The position numbers and the translations under genes were made by a program. Positions 44,830 to 55,200 of a stretch of 64,000 nt of DNA are shown here, in pieces; the stretch's first letter is position 1; each line of letters opens with the position of its first letter. Origin of the DNA: Cricetomys ansorgei (taxonomy: Eukaryota > Chordata > Mammalia > Rodentia > Nesomyidae); the NCBI GenBank assembly GCA_026225945.1, contig JAMJFZ010003746.1:1542001-1606000 (forward strand), in the 5' to 3' direction. The notes beneath the pieces were generated by a model. It did no database searches, was not told the DNA's origin, and was given only the letters and a program-made list of their open reading frames with translations.

Positions 44830-46076
44830 CCTATTCCACCACCACGGATTAAAGCTGGACTCCAGCAACAGAAGGCCTACAGGTTCATGGAAACTGAACA
44901 CTCTCTACTGAATGATGGCTGGGTCCAGACAGAAATAAAGAAAGACATGAAAGACTTTCTAGAATTCCAAGGAAATGATGAAGTCGGGGAGACAACACCC
45001 TTCACAAAAGCCATAAATGGCACAAGGCGCTAACCAAGCAAACGAAAGACTTGTATGACAAAAACTTTAAGTCCTTGAAGAGGGAAACTGAAGAAGATCT
45101 CAAAAGATGGAAAGACCTCCCATGCTCTTGAATTGGTAGACTTAACCTAGTAAAAATGGGCATCTTACCAAAAGCAGCCTGTACAGATTCAATGCAATCC
45201 CTATCAAAATCCCAAAACGATTCTTTACAGACCTTGAAAGGACAATACTCAACTCCATATGGAAAAACAAAAAACACAGGGCAGCTAAAAGAATCCTGAG
45301 AAATAAAGGCACTTTCGGAAGCATCACCACTCCTGATCCCAAGTTGTACCACGGAGCTCGAGTAATACAAACTGCAGGGTATCGGTGTAAAAACAGACAG
45401 GTGGATCAGTGGAGCCACAATTCACACACTTATGGATACCTAGTCTTTGATAAAGAAGCCAGAAACATACAATGGAAAAAAAGAAAGCATCTTCAACAAA
45501 TGGTGCTGATCTAATTGGTGCACAAAACTCAAGTCCATCAAAGACCTCAACATAAAACCAGATATACAGAACCTGACAGAAGAGAAAGTGGGGACCAGCC
45601 TTGAACTCATTGGCACAGGAAACAACTTCCTGAACAGAATACCAGTAGCTCAGGCACTAAGCTCAATGACTAATAAAGGGACCTCATGAAACAGAAAAGC
45701 TTCTGTAAGGCAAAGGAAATTGTCAATAAGACAAAAGGGCAGTCCACAGAGTAGGAAAAGATTTTCACCAACTCCACTTCCAATAGAGGGCTGATATCCA
45801 AAATATATAAAGAACACAAGAAACTAGACATCAACAAAACAAATAACCCAATTAAAAATGGGATGTAGATCTAAACAAAGAATTCTCAAAAAAGGAATCT
45901 CAAATGACTGAGAAACATTTAAAGAAGTGTTCAACATCCTTAGCCATCAGGGAAAATGCAAATCAAGACTACTCCGAGATTCCATCTTATACCTGTCAGA
46001 GTGACTAAGATCAATAACACAAATGACAGCTTATGCTGGTGAGGATGTGGAGCAAGAGGAACACTCTTACATTGCT
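44830..46076 (+). mobile_element. L1 LINE ORF2, sense, 5' segment (interrupted by LTR copy 2)
   Basis: The translation shows L1 reverse-transcriptase C-terminal phrases in broken frames, such as KNFKSLKRETEEDLKRWKDL at about 45061-45120 and VKMGILPKA near 45151. An internal deletion joins the endonuclease-end segment to this part. The element continues after the LTR at 46394. Not functional. Confidence 0.85.
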
Positions 46077-46393
46077 TGTTGTAGAAGTTCAGTTTTAGTT
46101 ATGTACAAAATAATTGTTTTGTATACTGTTGGGTGAGGGGCTGCCTAGGTCTTGACATTTTGTATTGTCTACAGGTGTTGGATTTCTGTGGGAGATGTTT
46201 GATTGCTCATGATCAGCACCTGAGGAATTCTGAATCAGTAAAAACACCTGAACTCAGACGCTCGGGATTCCACTGTCCAGGATGGCGCTGACTAGGATGG
46301 TGGTTCTCTCTGCTGAGGTCTATCAGGGTTTATACCTGTGAATATGCCTCCTTGTCTTCTTGGCTGACCCACCACAGCAGCATAACTGCTACA
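46077..46393 (+). mobile_element. Solo LTR, copy 2, inserted into an L1
   Basis: It starts TGTTGTAG like copy 1 and aligns with it end to end by eye at roughly 80-85%. Left of it stands ATTGCT (46071-46076) and right of it ATTGCT (46393-46398), a target duplication. Read as canonical TG...CA ends, the LTR stops at 46393 with a 5-bp TTGCT duplication; read as a 6-bp duplication it stops at 46392. The poly(A) signal of copy 1 is degraded here (AGTAAA). Confidence 0.78.
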
Positions 46394-47890
46394 TTGCTGG
46401 TGGGAGTGCAAACTTGTACAGCCACTATGGAAATCAGTATGGCAACTCCTCAGGAAATTGGAAATCGATCTAGCTCAAGACACAGCTATACCTTGGCATA
46501 TACCCAAAGGACATTCTATCCTTCCACAAGGACACTTGCTCAATTATGTTTATAGCAGCTTTGTTCGTAATAGTCACAAATGGGCAACAACCTAGATGCA
46601 CCTTAACTGAAGAATGGATAAACTGTGGCATGTTTACACAAGGGGGTTCTACTCAGCTATTAAAAAATGACTACATGAACTTTGCAGGCAACTGGATGGA
46701 ACTATAAAAAAAAATCATCCTGAATGAAGTAACTCAGTTTCAGAAAGACAAACACTGTATGTACTCACTTATATGTGGATATTAGCTGTTAAGTAAAGGA
46801 CAAAGGTGCTTCAATTCTCAAACCCAGTGCGACTATGCAAGGAGGGCCCCAGTGGGGACACAGGGTTCTCCCTGGTAGAGGAGGGATGGAGAAGATGGGA
46901 ATGGGAAGAGAAGGCACCAGGTGGGAGGAGAGGGATGGAAGGAGAGAATATATGGAGAGATACAGGTCCACCAGAATTAGAGGACATGTAGAGGAGAATA
47001 GGGAGACCTAGTGCAGTGGAAACTCACTGGGATCCACGAAGGAGACACTAGCAAAGACCTCTAGTATTGGGAGATAGGGATCCTAAACAGGCCACAGGCC
47101 GGGTGAGACTGGGATACCATCCCAGTCACAAAAACTTCAACCTATAACCTACTTTCCCTACAGAATCTGTGGGGACAATGCAAGGGCAGACCCCTATGCT
47201 AAACAAGGGAGCCCATGCCTGATACTGCAGGGCAGGCCAGGAACTAGAGACTGGATAGCCAGGAGTAGTGGACTTCTAAAGTTATCCTGCTTTCTGATCT
47301 TAGATCAGTGCTAGCCAATCTTCATCAGAGAAGCTTCCTCCAGCAGCTGATGGGAGCAGGTGCAGAGGTCCAGGACTCAAGTGCAGAGCTCGGAGAACCC
47401 CACAGAAGAGCTGGAGGAGGGATGGCAGGAACCACAGGGGTTAAGGACACCAGGAGAACAAACCCCACAGAGTCAACTGACGAGTACTCTTAGGGCCTCA
47501 CAGAGCCTGAAGAGGTAGACATGGAACTTGCTGGGTCCCCCAAATATATCGTGAAGTTGCCTGGCTTGGTATTCTTGCAGAACTCACACAGACTGGAGTA
47601 TGTTTGAGGATTTCTCTGAACCTTTCACCCACCCTTGGGAATAGCTAATTCCCCCCTAGTCCACCCTTGAAGTAGGGAATAGTGCCTGACCCAGCTCTGT
47701 CTTGTGCCATGTTTGAGCAGTTATCCTGGGAGGACTGCTCTTTCTTGGGGAGAGGAAAGGGGTGGTAGTAGGCTGGGGGTTTAGGTCTGGGGGAGAGGGG
47801 TGATAGGGAGGGAGAGTAGGTAGGGTGTTGGGATGTATTATGTGGGAGAAGAAAAACAACGAAATGGCTATTTCGTAGCCATTTGTGTTT
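46394..47890 (+). mobile_element. L1 LINE, sense, ORF2 end and 3' UTR (after the LTR)
   Basis: It resumes with the L1 phrase TTGCTGGTGGGAGTGCAAAC, passes GAATGAAGTAACTCAG near 46722, then runs into rodent L1 3' UTR with G-rich blocks at 46880-46945 and 47735-47820. It joins without a gap to the segment before the LTR once one copy of the duplicated hexamer is removed. Confidence 0.8.
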
Positions 47891-47914
47891 CTTCTGAGAA
47901 CTGTTTAGTTTCAT

Positions 47915-49690
47915 AGCTCACTTAAAAAACTGGGTTGTTTCATTGTTTAGTTTTTTGAGTTCTTTGTATATTATAGACACTAATACTGTCATATACACAT
48001 GACACATACATATATGGATATACATATGTGTGACATACACACACACAAACACAATGTATATATACATATATATATGGAAAATAATCTTTCCCATTCTATC
48101 GACTGCCTTGTCAGTCAATTGAGTTTCCTTTGCAATACAGAGGCTTCTTAATTTCAATAACTCACTTGTTGATTGTTGGTCTTATTTCCTGCGCTCCCAA
48201 AGTCCCTACTCAGGAAGGGACTCAGGAAGTCCCTACTGAGCCTGCTTCCTGAAGTGTGCTCATCACTCTTCAGTTGCAGGTCTAACATTGAGACTTTTGA
48301 TCCATTTGGAATTGGTTTACATGAAGGGTGCAAGAAAAGGAACAGGCTTCATTCTTCTACACATAGATATCCAGTTTCCCCAACGCCACTGTTTAAAGAT
48401 AATGTCTTTTCTCAACACTGTCTGTTTTTAGCATCTGTCAAAAACCAAGTGGCTGAAGGTACACAACTTATACCTGGTCTTCTTTTCCACGGATCAGTGA
48501 TTTCTGTGTGTGCCAGTACCATGCTGTTTTTACTACTGGGTATCTGTAGTATAACTTAGTATCAGGTTTGGTGACAATTCTGGCAGTATTTTTATTTTTC
48601 AGGATTGTTTTGGCTATTTGAGGTCTTTTGTGACTCCATATGGATTTTAAGATTCTTTTCTTAATTTCTGTATTGTATTGGAATTCTGATTAGCATGGTA
48701 TTGAACTGAACATTGCTTTTGGCTGAATGGGTATTTCTATTACTACTCCTGCCAATCCGTGAGAATGGGCAGTATTTCCATCTTCCGCTATCTTCGTTCG
48801 GTGTCTTAAAGTTTTCATAGTAAAAGTCTTTTACTTCTGTAGCTCGACTAATTCCGAGGTATGTTTGAGGTTATTGATGATGGGCTGTTTTCCTATTTTC
48901 TCCTCAGTGTGTTTGGTGTTGGTGTTTAAGGAGGCTACTGATGTTTGTGTGCTGCTTTGTACCCTGCTACTTTAATTAACATGTTTATCAGCTGCAGGTA
49001 TTCTTTGAGGACATCTTCAGGGGTGTTTATGTATAGAATCCTATCATCTGTAAATAAGGGTACTTTGATGTTTTCCTTTCCGATGTTTAACCCCTTTATC
49101 TCATTCTATTGTCTTATTGTTCTAGCTAAGACTTCAAGGCCAAGAGTACAGAGAATAGTCATCCTTGTCCTGTCCTTAATTTTATTGAAAATAGTTCAAT
49201 TTTTTCTCCATTTAGTATACTGTTGGCCGTGGGCTTGTTTGTACTGCCTTTATTGTTTCTGTTATCTGTTGGCTGTGTCTCTAGATTCTCCAGGACTTTT
49301 GTCATGAGGGGATATAGGATTCTGCCAAGGCCTTCACTGCATCTATCAAATCAGATGAGATGATCATGTGGTTTCTGTCCTTGAGTGCATTTATGTGGTG
49401 GATTACATTTATTGATTTACATATGTTGAACCACCCTGCTTCTCTAGGATGAGGTCAGCTTGATCATTTTGGATGATCTTTTCCAGTTAGTTTGCAAGTC
49501 TTTTATTGAGGAAATTTACATCTACGTTCAGTGGGCTTTAACTCAGTGCCCCTCTTCCCCCGAAGTAGGTCTTTGTCTGGCCTGGGAATCAAGGTAATAT
49601 GGCTCTGTAAAAAGAATTTCAAAGAGATCCTTCCTTATCTATTTTACAGAATAATTTGAGGAGTTTTGTTTTCAGGCCTGGCACAATTAA
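47915..49690 (-). mobile_element. L1 LINE ORF2, antisense
   Basis: Antisense L1 ORF2 wording throughout: TTTGAGTTCTTTGTATATTA near 47953, CCAGTACCATGCTGTTTTTA near 48515, GTACTTTGATGTTTTCCTTT near 49060 and ATGATCATGTGGTTTCTGTC near 49360. A TA/CA microsatellite sits at 48005-48075. It faces the sense L1 on its left, forming an inverted pair. Confidence 0.85.
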
Positions 49691-50299
49691 GTACTGCCAA
49701 GGACACAAAGTAAACACCACCTAGTGCTGTAAGGTGTTCTACTTCGGAAAGTTCAATATATATACAACTAAAGATACAGGAATTTTACTCCTACAGAAAT
49801 TCTGGCACACATGCAAGAGATGTGTACAGTCACACTCATGGTACTTCTGATTGTAACAACAAAAGAAAACAGTAAAACTATAAACAACCAAAAGCTACCA
49901 ACAATATACCAAACAAACAAAAAACCTGGAAGCACCACAAAAATTACCAATAAAATCAGTATCATAGTATATTCATGAAATACTACTCAATAATAAAAAT
50001 GAATCAATTTGGATATTGACGTGGGTGAACTTCAAGAATACCTCATGAAACATATAATGAAATAACATGAATTCAAAACCAGACAAAATTAAACGGTAAA
50101 GCTAGAGTTGGGCAGACTATGAGGAGAAACAGTGACAAATGATCACAGACAGACCGTGACCACGGCACAGAGACTGAGACATCACGGGTGCTGCGCACCG
50201 GCGTTCGCTTTATTCTTCCATGTCACAACTGCATACTGTGTACCTTTCTGAATGTGGGAGATTTTAAAATAGAAAAGAAATTAATTTGCCACATTTTCA
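49691..50299 (+). mobile_element. Ancient L1 3'-end remnant and residual intergenic DNA
   Basis: Positions 49760-50130 carry the late-ORF2 order of an old L1 (around ACTCCTACAGAAATTCTGGC, later TTCATGAAATACTACTCAAT). The remainder is unassigned. Confidence 0.5.
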
Positions 50300-51986
50300 C
50301 TTAACGTTTGGTAACAAAATACTTTATTGGTACCACCTAATGTAAAAATATAATAATACTGCCGTTGCTCAGCTTCCATCACCAAATAAAAGCTAGTTTT
50401 AAAAAACAGGAGTTAAAAGTAAAAATCATTTGATTATCTCAAAACCAAGCCCAAACCCACCTTTGCGTGTTCCCTAATTTTAAATATCACACTCACCGGT
50501 CTTCACAATAAATAACTGTGTACAAAGGAGACACTGGCTTTGCTTACTCTGCAGAAAGCACTTCATACATCATAAAAACGCCCAGACACCACCCCAGCTA
50601 GAAACCTCAACAATTAGTTATTAGGAAACAGGGTTCACTGTAGCACCTAGAAATCTGGCATTTCTAACACTTGAGACAGCATGATTTACTGAACAAAAAT
50701 AATGACTTTTTCTGAGTTTTCATGAATTATATACAAATATGACTTAAAAAGTCAAGGGTTAAAAAATTATGTATGCCTTTTACTTTATCTCCAATTTCTG
50801 GATCTAGTAAATGGCCCAATAATAAAATATTCGTGTGTGATAAATATTATAGTACAGTCCTATCAGAATATTTCTTATTCATCTGGTCTCATTAACAGAA
50901 TTTACACTTCAATTAAAATAACATCCATTCTGTACATAATTTTAAAAGCACTCCATAATTCATATTCCTATCAGGTTACTTTTGCTTCCTTTCCTTTTCT
51001 CAAGTCAGAGTGATCTTATTATATAATACATTAAATTAATTTTCTTTTCAATGAAACTCTTTTGATTGAAAGTATAACACAGTTGTGGCAAATATTAACA
51101 CATAGAAAATAAATACATACGTATCCATGCTAAGTAAGACAGTGCAAAACAAAAGCCATACAAAACCATGCTATAATGTTCATATCGTCTATGCCTCCTC
51201 AGGAAGGTTCTGATGCATCTGGCTTATATAAAAAGATGGTCCCAAACATAGCTATTTTCCTGTACTCCAATATAATAAAATGCTGTGTTGAAAGCTTTTG
51301 CACTTAATTCTGTTTGTTCAGAACTATCTGCTGCAGCTCTGACTATGCATTTTAACATGATGAGAACATAATATATTTTATTATAATCAAACAGATTTTA
51401 AACTATATCTACTGTATCTATTTGCTTAAAAACAGGTATTTAGAGGTAAAGCATCAGAAATTAAGGAGCTTTGATTTCTGCCTCCTTGATGAACTGGAGG
51501 TTTCACATGTGTCATTTAATTATTGTCTGTGAAAAAAATATTCTACATGTGGTCAACAGAAGCTCTCATTTAAAAACTGAAGTTGAATGATCAGCCTAGT
51601 GGTTGGCAGGTGATATCTGCCTATACATCATGACCAATCAATGTTCTATTCCCATAGGAATGTGTTGACCAACCTAATGCCAGTCTAACACATACGCAGG
51701 ACCAATCAGAACACAGGTACCAGGCAGAATCTGATTCAAACTATTTTGGGGACAAGTATCAAATTTTACCTTTTCAACTGTTTCATACTACCGTGCTAAC
51801 ACAAAGCAAGCCTTGCATCAAAGCAACTGTGTTTTCTTCTTACATCAAGTTGAACTATAAAAAAATTTCAGAGAGAACATGAAAAATAATCAGTTTTTCT
51901 CTGGAAGAGGCACAGAATCTAGAATTGGAATTAAGGCTGAATACACAGTGCTGGTTTGTGGTTCAGACTGTAATGTGTGAGGACTG
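50300..51986 (-). other. CSGALNACT2: CSGALNACT2 3' UTR (probable)
   Basis: AT-rich, repeat-free stretch between the stop codon and a - strand AATAAA at 50323-50328. The absence of SINEs and L1 over about 1.7 kb in this LINE-rich neighbourhood supports an exon. The 3' limit is inferred. Confidence 0.7.
50323..50328 (-). terminator. CSGALNACT2: Probable CSGALNACT2 poly(A) signal
   Basis: TTTATT on the + strand, i.e. AATAAA on the - strand (context CCAATAAAGTATT). An alternative AATAAA for a shorter 3' UTR lies at 51377-51382. Which is used cannot be told from sequence. Confidence 0.55.
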
Positions 51987-52279
51987 TCACCCAGCAGCTT
52001 CACTGTTTGTTCTGTACGCCTGTTTGCGAAGATGCATCTCTATTTCCTCCCTGAAGACCATCATGCCCAGGTGGGAGTGAGAAGCCTCGTTCATGGCCTT
52101 GGATTGGATGCACATTCGGTACTGCTCAGGGGTCAGCTCATCTGCACAGTGTTTCTCATGCCAGAGGTGGAAAAGACCAGGAACCGGAGTACGTATCACA
52201 ATAAGATCACCGTGTAAGTATTTTCGGTAAAGATGAACATCTTCTCCACCCCAGCCTTTTACTTCCATGTCGAATCCAC
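51987..52279 (-). CDS. CSGALNACT2: CSGALNACT2 last exon, coding part
   Basis: Acceptor CCTGCAG| (complement of 52280-52286). It starts with the last two bases of a split Gly codon, then [20 protein letters not shown] and on to [11 protein letters not shown] and TGA. It holds the WGGED catalytic motif. My recollection of the human protein has Arg where this has His in [12 protein letters not shown]. Confidence 0.96.
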
Positions 52280-55200
52280 CTGCAGGAACAAAGCAATACT
52301 TAAAGTGTCTGACAGCTCGAGCATAAACAGGTATCTTAATATTGAATGTTCTGCTTCAAATGAGATGGCATGGTACAGCACAAAGACAGCAACATAGCGG
52401 GCTAACTTTCTGGTTTGAAAATCCCATTAACTGCTGATATTTAGCCTCTGAGAGTCCAACATCAGTTGCTGATGACATTGCCATCACAGTAAGACAGTGA
52501 GTTCTATAGAACATCACAGGAGAAGGAAATACAAATCACACCTCGAGCATTAATATATTTTTTCCTATCCTTCAAGAAACAAGATTTTCTTGTTATAGAA
52601 AACTTTCCATAGGGGAAAACACAAGAAATGGACAAACTGGAAATAGAAGTTTAAGACTAGGTGCATATATAATGGTGGACAGGACTATCCTCTGGCCCAC
52701 ACTGCCACCATCTTCATGAGTTCAACTGTGCCTGTTTGCAAAAGGTCACCACAGCTGGACCTGTTAACTACTGACCTTCCCTTATAGGAGGAGCAGGGAG
52801 GAGGGTCATGGGACCCTCACTGCAGTATCCAACCATGTCTCCCAACCAGGGATATGCAATTCGGCCCTAATTGCGTGTGGCTCCTGGGAGGGCTTGGAAG
52901 TATACAGTATCAGAAGGACTAGGGAGGGGCACCATCCTCTTGGTGAAGGGGAATCTTTATCGGATGCTGGTGCAGACTTTCCAGTGTTGCTGCTTTAAGG
53001 TCACCTGGGTTCCTGCCTGTGACCCCCATCGGTCTGTGAGTAAGCCTAAGAAATTCACAGGAGTGAAATGGTGGATTTTACCCTAGTTTATCCTTGGGAT
53101 CTTCAGAGGGAGGGTAGACATTACTTATATCTTCCTTAAGAAAGGAAATTTAGCAACAGATGGTTTGAAGCCACAGGAATGGATTGGGATTACTGAAGGA
53201 GTTCAGAAGAAAAATAAGGCCTAGGTTTAAATACTAAGAAATGCCAAGGCTAAACACAGGCAGAGAAAGGTACATCAGCAAGAGGCTGAGAAGTAAACTC
53301 AGGCTAGGGAGAAAACTGGAAAAGATGTCAACATAGCTAATTGAAGAAAGTACTCAAGGAAGACGTTTCCAGGTATGTGTTACTCAATTAGGAACTTAGA
53401 AAAAGAATAAAGAAAAAGAAAAACAATCAAAGAACACTGGGCATGGTGGTAGTGCACACCTATAATACCAGCACACGTGAGGTAGCAGCAGGGAGATCTT
53501 TGAGGCCAGTTTGAGCTATAAGAGCCTGCCTCAAAAATAAAGGCTGTGCACGGCAATGCAGCTGGGTCCAATCCTCAGTACTTAGTAACGAGACACAGTA
53601 CGCCAGTGGACAAGGAAGCATGAATGTTATTATAATATTATTAGCACAATTCTGACCAAGAGGTAAGAGCAGAGGCTTCTGTAATAGATGACAATGAAGT
53701 GGAGATTCTTTACAATTGGGCTCAGGCTGAACAAATGACTTTTTAAAGAAGCAGAACAAAAAAGCATTTGAAGTTTTTGAACAGTTAGAAAAGTCTTAAA
53801 AACAAAAATTCTTAAGACCCAGGCTTCCAAATTATGTTTCCTCTCAAATTATGTTATATGGTTTAATCTCACACCCACACCTGGGATCTCTAGAAAGTTT
53901 AAATGGATATAGCTTCACTAAGTGCTGAATGTGATTCTACGCTGCTTCTCTCCTTACAAATATTAATAAGCTGTTCAAACAGTGTAAATGCTTAAAGTAA
54001 AAGCAGAGGGAACTCCTAAAGTGTGGTATTAAAGAAGCTTAGACATCCCCACTCAGTCCTAACAGATAAAAAGCTGAACAAACTGAAAAACCAACCATTT
54101 CTCTTAGAGCTTTCTCAGAAGTAAGGTCACAGGATGCAACTTGGAAAGAGAGACAGGCAGAGGCAAAGAATCACCAGTTCCTATAGAAGAAATGCCTTCA
54201 GGAGCTAGTGCCAGGGCAGGAAGACCTATCCCTAGCTGCTGGACAGTTTGAGCATCAGAGACAGAGAGCCTATCCACAAGGGGCTTCCTAGTGGGGAGTT
54301 TTACCTATAGTTCCACTAGGTTCTCACAGTAAAGATAGGAAAAAATCCTCCAGTTTTTAAAATCACTGGTTTTTTAGATAGTGAGGAACAAGAGCTGGGT
54401 GGGAAACCATTTTGAAATATACTAGTGCATATATACTAGTATGCTAGTATATACTAGTTCTTATAAAGCCTGGCATCAGGAGAAAGTGTTTCATCGGAAC
54501 CTTATCTACTTTACTCTCCTTGCTGTGATTGATATCTGACATAAAGCGATCTAAGGAAAGGCTCTTTTGGCTCACAATTCAAGGTCCCAGTCCATTGCAT
54601 GAGAGAAGCATGGCTGCAGGAGTGTGAGGCAGTTGGTCACACTTTATTTAGTCAGGAATCAGAGAGTGACGAGTCTTATGCTTAGCTTGCTTTTTCCATT
54701 CAGTTCAGGATTCCAGCCCATGGAGTGGGATGGCCCACATTTAGTTTGGGTTCTTCCCATCTGAATTAATCCAAGCTGCATAACCCCTCAAGACATGCCC
54801 AGAGTTTTGTTTTCTTGGTGATTCTAAATCCCTTCAAGTTGATATATTTAAGATAAATCATTATACTCAGCAATTCTACTATTGGAAGGAGAATGAAAAA
54901 CTTACATCTACTCAAAACTTACTTCTATATATACACAAATATTCAAATGTTCACAGCAGAAATACTCATAATAGCCTAAAAGCAGAACCCAAACATCTAT
55001 CTACAGACAGAAAAAAAAAATGTGGTATGACCATACAGTGGAACATCACTTGGCTATAAAAAGGAATGAAGTACCTAATACATGGCACTCAGCTAAACCT
55101 TGAAAACATCATGATGAGTGAAAAACATCTGTAATAAAAGACCACGGGATGTGCAACTACATTATGTTAAGTGCGCAGAAGAGGCAAATCAATAGGGAGT

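Noticed and set aside
36329..46393. Single provirus with LTRs at both ends and a 9.4-kb interior
   Set aside because: Each LTR has its own distinct target duplication, they differ by roughly 15-20%, and the DNA between is L1 and SINE, not viral genes.
44830..49690. Potentially active L1
   Set aside because: Stops and frameshifts break ORF2, an internal deletion is present, ORF1 and a 5' UTR are absent, and one copy is interrupted by an LTR.
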